DNA of 64,000 nucleotides from Nonomuraea soli (GTDB taxonomy: Bacteria; Actinomycetota; Actinomycetes; Streptosporangiales; Streptosporangiaceae): the NCBI RefSeq assembly GCF_013761175.1, contig NZ_JACDUR010000002.1, positions 1,144,507-1,208,506 on the forward strand. Reading direction: 5' to 3'. The translations under genes and the position numbers were made by a program. Positions 24,907 through 33,295 of the stretch are shown piece after piece. Numbering within the stretch: position 1 is the first letter of the stretch; each line of letters opens with the position of its first letter. The notes below the pieces were generated by a model, which did not search any database, was not told where the DNA came from, and saw nothing but the letters and a program-made list of their open reading frames with translations.

Positions 24907-24983
24907 GGCGGTCACTCCAGGAAGGCGATCGCGACTCCAGGAAGGCGGTCACGATCCCAGGAAGGCGGTCACGACTCCAGGAA
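24907..24983. repeat. Four 18-20-bp tandem repeats covering the 3' end of the response regulator gene
   Basis: Units of GGCGGTCACGACTCCAGGAA with small changes are repeated four times. The last copy contains the final codons and stop of the response regulator, so the other three look like downstream duplications of that gene end. No hairpin is evident. Confidence 0.75.
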
Positions 24984-25613
24984 GCGCAGGACCGCCAGGA
25001 CGCGGCGGCTGTAGCCGCTGGTGTGGGCCAGGCCGAGCTTGTCGAAGACGGCGTTGACGTGCTTTTCGACGGCGCTCTGCGACACGAAGAGGGCCTCGGC
25101 GACGGCGGCGTTGGTCAGGCCCTGCGCCATGTGCTCCAGCACCTGACGTTCGCGGGGCGTCAGGCGTGAGAGGGGGTCGGTCTGGGTGGTGCGCGACAGC
25201 AGCTGCCGTACCACCTCGGGGTCGAAGGCGGCGCCGCCGGCGCCGACGCGTTCCAGGGCGTCGAGGAAGTCGGAGACCTGGGCGACGCGGTCCTTGAGCA
25301 GGTAGCCGACGCCGGACACGTCGGAACTCATGAGTTCGGCGGCGTAGCGTTTCTCGACGTACTGCGACAACATCAGGACCTTGACCTGCGGCCAGCGTGT
25401 GCGGATGCGCAGGGCGGCGCGCAGTCCCTCGTCGGTGTGGCCGGGAGGCATGCGCACGTCGGCGACGACGATGTCGGGCTGGTCGGCGTCGACGGCGGCC
25501 AGGAGCTGCTCGCCGTCGCCGACGGCGGCCAGGACCTGGTGTCCTTCCTCCGACAGCAGGCGGACCAGGCCTTCGCGCAGGAGCGTGGAGTCTTCGGCGA
25601 GGATCACGCGCAT
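24969..25613 (-). CDS. NarL/LuxR-type response regulator
   Basis: A 214-residue response regulator. The receiver has the acidic pair in LAEDSTLLREGL, the phosphoacceptor aspartate in DIVVADVRMPP and the lysine in YLLKDRV. The output domain is a LuxR HTH (LTPRERQVLEHMAQGLTNAA). It starts inside the histidine kinase gene (10-bp overlap), so the two form a translationally coupled two-component pair. Target genes are not evident; DedA and the kinase itself are in the same operon. Confidence 0.92.
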   Translation of the reverse strand: MRVILAEDSTLLREGLVRLLSEEGHQVLAAVGDGEQLLAAVDADQPDIVVADVRMPPGHTDEGLRAALRIRTRWPQVKVLMLSQYVEKRYAAELMSSDVSGVGYLLKDRVAQVSDFLDALERVGAGGAAFDPEVVRQLLSRTTQTDPLSRLTPRERQVLEHMAQGLTNAAVAEALFVSQSAVEKHVNAVFDKLGLAHTSGYSRRVLAVLRFLES

Positions 25614-26716
25614 GGCAGCACCGCGGTGATGGTGGTGGGCCCGCCGGCGGGGCTGGACAGGTGGAAGGCGCCGTCGAGGGCGGCCACGCGTCCGGCCAGT
25701 CCGGACAGGCCGGTGCCCGACGGGTCGGCGCCGCCTCGGCCGTCGTCGCGGATGGTGACGTGCACGCGGGCGGTCCCGTTCTGCGGAGCGGTGTGGGTGG
25801 TGACGTCGATGGTGAGGTGGGTGGCGCCGGCGTGTTTGACGGCGTTGGTGATGGCCTCGCTGGCGACGAAGTAGGCGGCGGCCTCGACGGCGCGAGGCGG
25901 GCGGGTGCCGAGGTCGCAGCGGATGGTGACCGGCAGCGGGGTGCGTTCGGCCATGCCCTGCAGCGCGTCGGCCAGTCCGAGGCTGTCCAGGCCGCTGGGG
26001 TAGATGCGCCAGGCGACCTCGCGCAGCTCGGCCAGGGCCTGCTGGGCCTGCTGGTGGGCTTGGGCGAGCAGGGCGGGGTCGGAGGAGGGGCGGCGGCTGC
26101 GTCCGATGAGCATGGCCAGGGCGACCAGGTGCTGCTGCAGGCCGTCGTGCAGGTCGCGTTCGATGCGGCGGCGTTCGGAGTCGACGGCGGCCAGCATGGC
26201 GGAGCGGGTGTGGGCCAGCTCGGCGATGCGGCGTTGCAGCGCCTCGGTGGAGGCGGGGCCCAGGCGGCGGCGGGCCAGTTCGGTGTCGAGGGCGTGCACG
26301 CCGACGATGCCGCAGACGTTGAGGAAGAGCAGGACGAACCCTCCGACGGCGACGTAGGCGCCCAGGCCGGGGCTGAGGTGCATGCCGTCGACGGCCTCGC
26401 CGCGGCTCCAGGCCCAGGCGAGCTGGGCGGCGGTGGCCAGGCCGACGAGCAGCAGGGCGAGCACGATCGCGCCCAGCAGGCCGACCGGCCAGCGCATGGC
26501 CAGGTAGCGGCGGACCTGCTCGCGCACCTGGCCGGGAGAGCCTGCGCCGAGGTCGTCGTCCAGGCGCAGGCGGCGCAGGTGCCATCCGGCCAGCGCGCCC
26601 GCGGGCCTGGTGAGGGCCTTGGGGCGCAGCAGGGCCGCCAGCACCAGCAGCAGGTCGAGGGGGGTGGTCAGGGCGCCCAGAGCGACGGAGGCCAGCAGCC
26701 TAGTCGCGGCGGGCAT
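25604..26716 (-). CDS. NarL-type membrane sensor histidine kinase
   Basis: A 370-residue kinase. The N-terminal half has hydrophobic segments near residues 5-30, 78-100 and 118-140 and little extracytoplasmic sequence, so it may sense a membrane signal. The dimerisation/phosphoacceptor box is RRRIERDLHDGLQQHLVALA (HisKA_3, H in DLHDG). The ATPase domain has SEAITNAVKHAGA (N box) and DDGRGG (G1). It overlaps DedA upstream (17 bp) and the response regulator downstream. Confidence 0.9.
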   Translation of the reverse strand: MPAATRLLASVALGALTTPLDLLLVLAALLRPKALTRPAGALAGWHLRRLRLDDDLGAGSPGQVREQVRRYLAMRWPVGLLGAIVLALLLVGLATAAQLAWAWSRGEAVDGMHLSPGLGAYVAVGGFVLLFLNVCGIVGVHALDTELARRRLGPASTEALQRRIAELAHTRSAMLAAVDSERRRIERDLHDGLQQHLVALAMLIGRSRRPSSDPALLAQAHQQAQQALAELREVAWRIYPSGLDSLGLADALQGMAERTPLPVTIRCDLGTRPPRAVEAAAYFVASEAITNAVKHAGATHLTIDVTTHTAPQNGTARVHVTIRDDGRGGADPSGTGLSGLAGRVAALDGAFHLSSPAGGPTTITAVLPCA

Positions 26717-27329
26717 GCTCGCCCTTGCTGCGCTCGGCCAGGCGCACGCCGACGAAGACGAGGATGGCCAGGACGACCAGGCCGATGATGACGTTGGTGG
26801 CGATGCCCACGTAGCCCTCGACGAGGGCCCAGTTCTCGCCGAGCAGGTAGCCGGCCATGACGAAGGCGGTGTTCCACAGGGCGCTGCCGGCGGTGGTCAG
26901 GAGGATGAAGCGGGGCAGCGGCATGCGTTCCAGCCCGGCCGGGATGGAGATCATGCTGCGGAAGATGGGGATCATCCGGCCGAAGAAGACGGCCTTGCCG
27001 CCGTGGCGGTTGAAGAAGGCCTCGCTGCGTTCGATGTCGGAGGGTTTGATCAGGGGCAGCTTCTCGGCGATGCGCAGCATGCGCTCGCGGCCCAGGGCGG
27101 CGCCGATGCCGTACAGGGCCAGCGCGCCGACCAGTGAGCCGACCGTCGTCCACACCAGGGCCTCGACGAGGCTCATGCCGCCGCGTCCGGCGGTGAAGCC
27201 GGCCAAGGGCAGGATCACCTCGCTCGGCAGGGGCGGGAAGAGGTTCTCCAGCGCGATCGCGAGTCCGGCCCCGGGCGCGCCGAGGCTCTCCATCAGTCCG
27301 GTCGCCCAGTCGGCGATTGAAGTGCTCAT
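26700..27329 (-). CDS. DedA-family membrane protein
   Basis: A 209-residue DedA/SNARE-associated-type protein. The N-terminal re-entrant loop LENLFPPLPSEVILPLAG holds the essential acidic residue, and FFGRMIPIFRSMISIPAGL holds the conserved arginines of the second loop. About five hydrophobic segments. DedA proteins are thought to move lipid carriers such as undecaprenyl phosphate across the membrane. Its operon with a two-component system suggests envelope stress sensing. TAACGT (27341-27336) ends 6 nt before ATG 27329, a leaderless layout. Confidence 0.88.
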   Translation of the reverse strand: MSTSIADWATGLMESLGAPGAGLAIALENLFPPLPSEVILPLAGFTAGRGGMSLVEALVWTTVGSLVGALALYGIGAALGRERMLRIAEKLPLIKPSDIERSEAFFNRHGGKAVFFGRMIPIFRSMISIPAGLERMPLPRFILLTTAGSALWNTAFVMAGYLLGENWALVEGYVGIATNVIIGLVVLAILVFVGVRLAERSKGEHARRD

Positions 27330-27463
27330 GTGATGACGTTAGAAATTCCGTGATCCAGGGGTAATGGGGCGTACTTCCGTCTTCATCCTGAGGAAAACCA
27401 CAGTGCGGTCCTCCCCCTGCCCCATGACGGGCGAGGATCACCCACATCGTACGTAACACTGAA

Positions 27464-27505
27464 CGTCAACTAAAGTTGACGCGCCTGGAGGTCGTCATCT
27501 ACGGT
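27464..27505 (+). promoter_or_regulatory. Promoter of the Clp-N gene with a palindrome over the -35 box
   Basis: -35 TTGACG (27476-27481) and -10 TACGGT (27500-27505) are separated by 18 bp, and the -10 ends 7 nt before ATG 27513. The perfect palindrome CGTCAACTAAAGTTGACG (27464-27481) covers the -35, so a repressor bound there would block polymerase. Confidence 0.7.
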
Positions 27506-27512
27506 TGACGAC

Positions 27513-27980
27513 ATGAGCGCGATCGGGATCTACGTGCGGGCGATGCTGACCAAGGCCGAGAGCGAGGCACGCGCCGAGGCCGCGCCCACCATCGAGGCCC
27601 AGCACCTGCTCCTGGCCATGACGGCGCTGCCCGGCGGCGCGGCCGCCGAGGTGCTGGCCTCCTTCGAGCTGGACCACGGACGGCTGCGCGAGGCGCTGGA
27701 CCGCGAGTTCGAGCTGAGCCTGGCCGCGGCCGGGATCGCCCTGGGCGGCCTGCACGTGCCCAGGCCCGCCGCCCCGCGCCGCCCCGCCCTGGGCGCCACG
27801 GCGCGAACCGCCCTGCACCGCGGCTTCTCCGCGCGCGCCGGACGCCGCGGGACGCCGGTCCACGTGCTGCTGGGCATCGTGCGCGCCGAGACCGGCGTGG
27901 TGCCGCGGGCGCTGCGGCTGGCCGGGATCGACCGGGCCGCCCTGCTGGCCTCCACGCTGCACGCGCTGGACGCCCGGTAA
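27513..27980 (+). CDS. Stand-alone Clp N-terminal domain protein
   Basis: A 155-residue protein made only of the two Clp_N repeats (IEAQHLLLAMTALPGGAAAE; TPVHVLLGIVRAETGVVPRA). There is no AAA+ ATPase domain. In ClpA/ClpC/ClpB this domain binds substrates or adaptors. Alone it may act as an adaptor or competitor for ClpC, or as part of a stress-sensing pair. Leaderless transcription from a strong-looking promoter with an operator over the -35 implies tight control by an unlinked repressor. Confidence 0.82.
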   Translation: MSAIGIYVRAMLTKAESEARAEAAPTIEAQHLLLAMTALPGGAAAEVLASFELDHGRLREALDREFELSLAAAGIALGGLHVPRPAAPRRPALGATARTALHRGFSARAGRRGTPVHVLLGIVRAETGVVPRALRLAGIDRAALLASTLHALDAR

Positions 27981-27987
27981 ATCGTTT

Positions 27988-27999
27988 CCCCGGCCGGGG
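27988..27999. other. 12-bp perfect palindrome between the Clp-N gene and the next promoter
   Basis: CCCCGGCCGGGG lies 8-19 bp after the Clp-N stop and about 10 bp before a -10 box. With no loop it is a poor terminator, so an operator is as likely. Confidence 0.3.
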
Positions 28000-28009
28000 C
28001 GGGTGTGGT

Positions 28010-28015
28010 TATGCT
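28010..28015 (+). promoter_or_regulatory. TATGCT -10 box of the leader/EF-G-like unit
   Basis: Placed 47 bp before the leader peptide start. A TTTCCC lies near the -35 position. Transcription would start around 28022 and give a leader of about 200 nt before the GTPase gene. Confidence 0.4.
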
Positions 28016-28056
28016 CGCCCCCTGATCATCCGTGGCCGAGCGGGAGGAAGAACGCC

Positions 28057-28131
28057 GTGCCGTACCTGAGCGTCGCCCGCGTTTCCCGGCATCGCCACGA
28101 GGTGATCCTGATCTCTCCGGCAGCCCGGTAG
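28057..28131 (+). CDS. Leader peptide, 24 codons, upstream of the EF-G-like gene
   Basis: GTG 28057 is preceded by GGGAGGAAG 6 nt upstream, the best ribosome binding site in the region. The 24 codons encode a basic peptide with the run RVSRHRHEV and end with TAG 28129-28131, 98 bp before the GTPase start. It is followed by a GC hairpin (28155-28178). Position and form are those of a ribosome-sensing leader for a translation-linked resistance gene. No homology search was possible. Confidence 0.55.
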   Translation: MPYLSVARVSRHRHEVILISPAAR

Positions 28132-28154
28132 CGGCTGCGCGGCCGACACCGGCT

Positions 28155-28178
28155 CGGCCCCCCTCGACCCGGGGGCCG
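28155..28178 (+). terminator. GC hairpin between leader peptide and EF-G-like gene, possible attenuator
   Basis: CGGCCCCC (28155-28162) and GGGGGCCG (28171-28178) form a perfect 8-bp stem with an 8-nt loop, followed by TCAATCGCGCT rather than a T tract. It could terminate weakly or mask downstream RNA depending on ribosome position on the leader. Confidence 0.45.
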
Positions 28179-28229
28179 TCAATCGCGCTGTCCTGTCCAG
28201 ATCCTTGCTCGAAAGGACCTGTCACAGCC

Positions 28230-30173
28230 ATGCGTGCTGTCCGCGAAGTAAGAAACATCGGCATCCTCGCCCACGTCGATGCCGGCAAGACCACCGTCAC
28301 CGAACGTGTGCTGTACCTGACCGGCGCCACCCACCGGCGCGGCGAGGTCCACGACGGCACCACCGTCACCGACTTCGACGCCCAGGAACGCGAACGCGGC
28401 ATCACGATCTTCGCCGCCGCCGTCAGCTGCACCTGGCGCGAGGTGCGTGTCAACCTCATCGACACCCCCGGCCACGTCGACTTCTCCGACGAGGTCGAGC
28501 GCAGCCTGCGCGTCCTGGACGGCGCGGTGGCGGTGTTCGACGCCGTCGCCGGCGTCGAACCGCAGAGCGAGGCGGTGTGGCGCCGGGCCGACCGGCACGG
28601 CGTGCCCCGCATCGCGTTCGTCAACAAGATGGACCGCGCCGGCGCCGACCTGGACGCCGCCGTCACCTCGATCCGCGAACGCCTGCACCCGGCTCCCCTG
28701 CCGGTGCAGTTCCCGATCGGGCGCGAGGACGGCTTCACCGGCGTGGTCGACCTGCTGACGATGCGGGCGCTGCGGTGGGACGAGACGGGCGTCCTGGCCG
28801 ACGGCCCGGTGCCGCCCGAGCTGGCCGCCGAGGCCGTACGGCGCCGCGCGGGCCTGGAGGAGGCGGTGGCCGGGCTGCACGAGCGGGCGCTGGAGGAGTT
28901 CTACGCCACCGGCGCCCTGTCGGCGGCCACGCTGCACGCGGCGCTGCGCGAGCTGACCCTGGCGGGTTCGGCCGTGGTGGTGCTGTGCGGGTCCGCCTAC
29001 CGCAACCGCGGCATCGAGCCGTTGCTCGACGCCGTGGCGGCCTTCCTGCCGGGCCCCGAGGGCGAGGCCGGGCGGCCACTGTCGGCGCTGGTGTTCAAGC
29101 TGGCCGGACGCCTGGCGTTCGTGCGCGTCTACACCGGCACCCTGCGCAGGGGCGAGACGGTGCTGGACGCCGGTAGCGGCCGCCGCGAGCGCATCGGCCG
29201 GATCCTGCGCGTGCAGGCCGACCGCCACACCGAGGCCGAGCAGGCCGAGGCCGGTGACATCGTCGCGGTCGCGGGCCTGCGTGGCGCTCGGGTGGGCACG
29301 ACGCTGTGCGCGCCCGAGGCGCCGGTCCTGCTCGAACCGCCGCAGGCCGCCCAGCCGCTGGTGTCGGTGGCGATCGAGACCAGGCGGGCGGGCGAGTCGG
29401 AACGGCTGGCCACGGCGCTGGCACGGCTGGTGGAGCAGGACCCGTCGCTGGCCGTGCGCACCGACGCCGAGACCGGGCAGCGGCTGCTGTCGGGCCTGGG
29501 CGAGCTGCACCTGCAGGTCGCCGTCGAGACGATGCGCCGCGCCGGGCTGGAGCTGGCGGTCGGGCGGCCCCAGGTCGCCTACCGCGAGAGGCCGGCCTCC
29601 GGCCTCAGCGGGCTGGTGGTGCGGCACGTCAAGCAGGACGGCGGCGCCGGCCAGTTCGCCCACGTGGTGCTGGACGTCGAACCCTGCGAGGAGGACTTCG
29701 TGTTCGCCTCGACGGTCACCGGCGGCCGGGTGCCGCGCGAGTTCGTGCGCGCGGTGGAGGCCGGCTGCCGCGACGCGCTGACCGCGGGCCCGCTGGGCGG
29801 CCACCCGGTGCAGGGTGTGCGGGTGACGCTCACCGACGGCGCCACGCACGTCAGGGACAGCTCCGAGCTCGCCTTCCGTACGGCGGGGCGGCTGGGCCTG
29901 CGTCAGGCGCTCGAACAGTGCCGCATGGTGCTGCTGGAGCCGGTGGCGGAGATGACGGTGGCGGTGCCCGAGGAGTGGGCGGGCGGCGTGCTGGGTGACC
30001 TGGCGGCGCGGCGCGGCCGCATCCTGGGCACCACGAGCCGTCCCGGCGCGGTCGTGGTGAGCGCGCTGGTGCCGCTGGCGGAGGTGTTCGGGTACGCCAC
30101 CCGGCTGCGTAGCCGCAGTCAGGGCCGTGGCACGTTCACCACCAGGCCCGCCGGTTACGCCCCTGCCGGGTGA
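28230..30173 (+). CDS. EF-G-like GTPase, TetM/Otr(A)-type ribosomal protection family
   Basis: A 647-residue translational GTPase. G motifs are clear: G1 [10 protein letters not shown]2 RGITI, G3 DTPGH, G4 NKMD, G5 CGSAY. Domain IV carries [14 protein letters not shown]. At about 650 residues it is shorter than housekeeping EF-G (about 700) and close to TetM/TetO/Otr(A) ribosomal protection proteins. These eject tetracyclines, but related EF-G paralogues have other uses, so resistance is inferred. ATG 28230 has AAAGGA about 12 nt upstream. The leader peptide and hairpin suggest attenuation control; a strong terminator follows. Confidence 0.85.
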   Translation: MRAVREVRNIGILAHVDAGKTTVTERVLYLTGATHRRGEVHDGTTVTDFDAQERERGITIFAAAVSCTWREVRVNLIDTPGHVDFSDEVERSLRVLDGAVAVFDAVAGVEPQSEAVWRRADRHGVPRIAFVNKMDRAGADLDAAVTSIRERLHPAPLPVQFPIGREDGFTGVVDLLTMRALRWDETGVLADGPVPPELAAEAVRRRAGLEEAVAGLHERALEEFYATGALSAATLHAALRELTLAGSAVVVLCGSAYRNRGIEPLLDAVAAFLPGPEGEAGRPLSALVFKLAGRLAFVRVYTGTLRRGETVLDAGSGRRERIGRILRVQADRHTEAEQAEAGDIVAVAGLRGARVGTTLCAPEAPVLLEPPQAAQPLVSVAIETRRAGESERLATALARLVEQDPSLAVRTDAETGQRLLSGLGELHLQVAVETMRRAGLELAVGRPQVAYRERPASGLSGLVVRHVKQDGGAGQFAHVVLDVEPCEEDFVFASTVTGGRVPREFVRAVEAGCRDALTAGPLGGHPVQGVRVTLTDGATHVRDSSELAFRTAGRLGLRQALEQCRMVLLEPVAEMTVAVPEEWAGGVLGDLAARRGRILGTTSRPGAVVVSALVPLAEVFGYATRLRSRSQGRGTFTTRPAGYAPAG

Positions 30174-30179
30174 GGGCCG

Positions 30180-30213
30180 CCGGGGGCCGGGGGGGCGACT
30201 CCCCGGCCCCCGG
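30180..30213 (+). terminator. Strong GC-rich hairpin after the EF-G-like gene
   Basis: A perfect 13-bp stem, CCGGGGGCCGGGG (30180-30192) with CCCCGGCCCCCGG (30201-30213), and an 8-nt loop, begins 7 bp after the stop codon. No T tract, as is common in actinobacteria. Confidence 0.75.
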
Positions 30214-30241
30214 ATGGCCCCCCCGGACGGCTACCGGATGG

Positions 30242-30272
30242 CTAACGGTTAGCTTATGGGGCTAACGGTTAG
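30242..30272. promoter_or_regulatory. Two CTAACGGTTAG palindromes before the FtsX permease
   Basis: Exact copies at 30242-30252 and 30262-30272, 20 bp (two helical turns) apart, end 10 bp before the GTG start. TetR- or MarR-type repressor sites are likely. The cognate regulator is not in the window next to it. Confidence 0.65.
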
Positions 30273-30281
30273 GTAGGGCTC

Positions 30282-32129
30282 GTGAACGCCGAAGGATTAC
30301 CCGCGCTCGGGCGGGTGCTGCTGCTGGGCCGGCTGGCCGTACGGGATCTGCGCCGCAGGCCCGCCGAGGCGGCGCTGCTGCTGGTGGCGATGGGCACCGC
30401 CACCGCCACGCTGACCATCGCCCTGGTGCTGCAGGGCGTGACCGCCCAGCCGTACGCGGCCACCCGGCGGGCCACGGCGGGACCGGACGCGGTGGCCAGC
30501 GTGGCGCAGCCGCGCTCCCCCGCGCTCGACGCGCTGCTGAAGGATCCCGCGGTCGCCGCCCGCGGCGGGCCCTTCCCGTACACGCAGCTGCGCCTGACGG
30601 CGGGCGGCACCACCGTCCCCGCCTGGGTCCAGGGCCGCGACACGCCGCAGGCGCAGGTCGAGCGGCCCCTGGTGACGCAGGGCCGATGGGCGCGGCCGGG
30701 CGGCGCGGTGCTGGAGTCCGGGTTCGCCCAGGCCCTGGGTGTGCGCGTCGGCGGGCAGGTCACGCTCGCCGGGCGCGCCTTCACCGTCAGCGGCATCGCG
30801 CTCAGCGCTTCGGTCGACCCCTACCCCAAGACGTGTTTCGCGCCGTGCCGCTACGGCCAGGCCCTGGAGCAGGCCCGGCTGGGGCCGCCGCCCATCGACG
30901 AGGTCGAGCCGGCGTTCACGCCGCTGCCGGGCATGGGCGGGCTGGTGTGGCTGACCGAGGACGACCTGTGGCAGGTCGCCGGAGGCCGGCAGGCGGTCGG
31001 GCAGGTGACGTACCTGCGGCTGGCCGACCCGTCGGCCGCCCTCGCGCTGGCCTCGGCGCACGTGGGCGTGGGCGCCTCCGAGCTGTCCGTGGTGACCTCG
31101 CAGGACATCCTGTACGGCCACGCCAGGGTCGCCGAGTGGAAGCAGAACGCCATGTTCGTCGCCGGTTGGCTGCTCGGCATGATCGCGCTGGCGAGCATCG
31201 CGGTGCTGGCGGGCGGCAGGATGGCCGACCAGATGCGGCGGGTGGGGCTGCTCAAGGCCGTCGGCGGCACCCCGGCGCTGGTGGCGGCGGTGCTGCTGGC
31301 CGAGCATGTGGCGATCGGGCTGGCGGCCGCGGCGGCGGGTCTGCTGGCCGGGCGGCTGGCGGCGCCGTTGCTGGTCGATCCGGGGCCCGGCCTGGTGGCG
31401 GGTCCCGCGCAGCTGCCGGTGAGCCCGCTGACGGTCGCGGTGGTGGTGGGCGCGGCGGTGGTGATGGCGACGCTGGCCACGCTGGTGCCCGCCGTGCGGG
31501 CCGCGCGCACGAGCACCGTGCGCGCGCTGGCCGACGCTCCGCCGCCGCCGCGCCGATCCTCGCGGCTGATCGCGCTGTCGGCGCGGCTGCCGGTGCCGTT
31601 GCTGCTGGGGCTGCGGCTGGCCGCGCGCCGGCCGCGCCGGGCGCTGCTGGGCATGGCGGCGGTCGCGGTCACGGTGGGCGGGATCGTGGCGGTGTTGTCG
31701 ACGCAGGCGCACCGGCTGGCCGAGAAGGCGCCGGGCGACGATCCGCGCATCCTGCTCAACCAGGTGCTGGGCGTGGTGGTCGTGCTGCTGGTGGTGCAGG
31801 CGGCGGTCAACGCGGTGTGCATCGTGTGGGCCACCGCGCTGGACGTGAGGGCCTCGGCGGCGCTGGCCCGGGCGCTGGGGGCCGGTCCCGGCCAGGTCGG
31901 CGCGGCCCTGGCGGCGGCGCAGGTGCTGCCGGCGCTGGCGGGGGCGCTGCTGGGGGTGGTGGCCGGGATCGGGCTGGCCGAGGCGCTCGACGACGACCCG
32001 GTGAGCGTGCCGCCGTGGTGGCAGCTGGCGCTGGTGGTGGCCGGGTGCGTGGTGGCGCTGGGCGCGCTGACGGCGATTGCGGCCCGGATGGGCGCCCGCC
32101 GCCCGGTCGGCCAGATCCTCGGCACCTGA
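30282..32129 (+). CDS. FtsX-like ABC transporter permease without a linked ATPase
   Basis: A 615-residue permease with an N-terminal membrane segment (residues about 25-48), a large extracytoplasmic domain, and FtsX-type membrane bundles (for example MFVAGWLLGMIALASIAVLA with GLLKAVGGTPALV, the conserved K-A-x-G motif). A second, weaker FtsX half ends the protein. Members of this MacB-like group export peptides or lipids or work on the cell wall, and need an ABC ATPase. None is adjacent. The GTG start is closely preceded by two palindromic operators. Confidence 0.85.
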   Translation: MNAEGLPALGRVLLLGRLAVRDLRRRPAEAALLLVAMGTATATLTIALVLQGVTAQPYAATRRATAGPDAVASVAQPRSPALDALLKDPAVAARGGPFPYTQLRLTAGGTTVPAWVQGRDTPQAQVERPLVTQGRWARPGGAVLESGFAQALGVRVGGQVTLAGRAFTVSGIALSASVDPYPKTCFAPCRYGQALEQARLGPPPIDEVEPAFTPLPGMGGLVWLTEDDLWQVAGGRQAVGQVTYLRLADPSAALALASAHVGVGASELSVVTSQDILYGHARVAEWKQNAMFVAGWLLGMIALASIAVLAGGRMADQMRRVGLLKAVGGTPALVAAVLLAEHVAIGLAAAAAGLLAGRLAAPLLVDPGPGLVAGPAQLPVSPLTVAVVVGAAVVMATLATLVPAVRAARTSTVRALADAPPPPRRSSRLIALSARLPVPLLLGLRLAARRPRRALLGMAAVAVTVGGIVAVLSTQAHRLAEKAPGDDPRILLNQVLGVVVVLLVVQAAVNAVCIVWATALDVRASAALARALGAGPGQVGAALAAAQVLPALAGALLGVVAGIGLAEALDDDPVSVPPWWQLALVVAGCVVALGALTAIAARMGARRPVGQILGT

Positions 32130-32131
32130 GG

Positions 32132-32173
32132 TTGCGGTTCGTGTCACGAACAAATATGGTTCGCGACACGAAC
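32132..32173 (+). promoter_or_regulatory. Promoter with two GTTCGTG-N-CACGAAC operators before the LLM gene
   Basis: -35 TTGCGG (32132-32137) and -10 TATGGT (32155-32160) have a 17-bp spacer. The palindromes GTTCGTGTCACGAAC (32137-32151, perfect) and GTTCGCGACACGAAC (32159-32173, one mismatch) lie 22 bp apart, filling the spacer and the start region. Confidence 0.75.
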
Positions 32174-32191
32174 CACTATTTGGGGGCTGAC

Positions 32192-33085
32192 ATGACGATC
32201 ACCTTCGGCGCCGGTGTGTCCTCCGCGGTCGCGCTCGCCCAGCAGACTCTCGAGCTGACCGCGCAGGCCGACCGCGACGGACTCGACGTGTTCTCCGTCT
32301 CCGACCACCCCTACGTCGCCTCGCGGCTCGACGCCTACTCACTGGTCGGCATGGCACTGGGCCGGACCGACCGCATCGCGGGCCTGGTCAACGTCACCAA
32401 CCTGCCGCTACGGCCCGCGCCGATGCTGGCCCGCACCGTCACCTCGCTGACCGCGCTCAGCCAGGGCCGGCTGGTGCTGGGCATGGGCGCGGGCGGCGCC
32501 TGGGACGAGATCGTGCGCCTGGGCGTGCCCCGCCTGGAACCCGCCGCGGCGGTGCGCGCCTTCGAAGAGGGCATCCGCCTCGTCCGCCTGCTGTCGGGCG
32601 GCGGAGGCCCGGTCACCTTCGACGGCGAGTTCTACCGCGTCGACGGGCTGCGACCGGCCGCCGCGACCCCCGCCCCGGTCTGGACCGGCTCCAACGGGCC
32701 GCGCTCCCTGGCCGTCACCGGCCGCGTCGCCGACGGCTGGATCCCCGGGCACGCCGCCGACTGGCTCAGCGAGCGCTACCGCACCTCGCGCCCCATCATC
32801 GACCGCGCCGCCGAGGAGGCCGGCCGCGACCCCCGCCAGGTGCGCACCGTCTACAACCTGCCCGGCGTCATCACCCCCCGCCCGCTGGCCGCCACCCGCG
32901 ACCACGACGGCCGCTGGATCGGCGGCTCGGCCGGGCAGTGGATCGAGGAGCTCACCGGCGCGGTGCTGGAACACGGCGCGTCGGGGTTCATCTACTTCGC
33001 ACCCGACGAGGCGGCCTCCAAGGACGCCGTCGCGGCCTGGGCCCGCGAGGTGGTGCCAGGGGTACGGCAGGCCGTCGGGTCGTGA
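32192..33085 (+). CDS. LLM-class (F420/FMN-dependent luciferase-like) oxidoreductase
   Basis: A 297-residue TIM-barrel LLM enzyme. It begins TITFGAGVSSAVAL. Family blocks are VFSVSDHPYVASRLDAYSL, LARTVTSLTALSQGRLVLGM with the following GAGGAWDE, and PVWTGSNGPRSLAVTGRVAD, which fit the F420-dependent reductase branch common in actinobacteria. It would perform hydride transfer to or from an unknown substrate. Two palindromes in its promoter indicate repression by a TetR-type regulator not found beside it. Confidence 0.88.
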   Translation: MTITFGAGVSSAVALAQQTLELTAQADRDGLDVFSVSDHPYVASRLDAYSLVGMALGRTDRIAGLVNVTNLPLRPAPMLARTVTSLTALSQGRLVLGMGAGGAWDEIVRLGVPRLEPAAAVRAFEEGIRLVRLLSGGGGPVTFDGEFYRVDGLRPAAATPAPVWTGSNGPRSLAVTGRVADGWIPGHAADWLSERYRTSRPIIDRAAEEAGRDPRQVRTVYNLPGVITPRPLAATRDHDGRWIGGSAGQWIEELTGAVLEHGASGFIYFAPDEAASKDAVAAWAREVVPGVRQAVGS

Positions 33086-33295
33086 CGTGGAGGGGAGCTG
33101 TCGGAGTACGGGTCTGCGCCGTCAGCCGCAGTATCGCCTCCTGCCGCGGAACGGCGGAGCACTCATCCGGTCCGCTCCCCTCCTTAAGGCCCCGCAGTCG
33201 AAAACCGAGTACAGGGTTACTCATGACCGATCGCGCCTGAGCCGGTGATGTTAAGGGAGTTCAGCCCGTATCACCGAGGAAGCGCAGGAGCGATC

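Noticed and set aside
30180..30230. GC-rich hairpin region as a riboswitch
   Set aside because: It is a simple stem-loop directly after a stop codon, best explained as a terminator; the next gene is controlled by palindromes.
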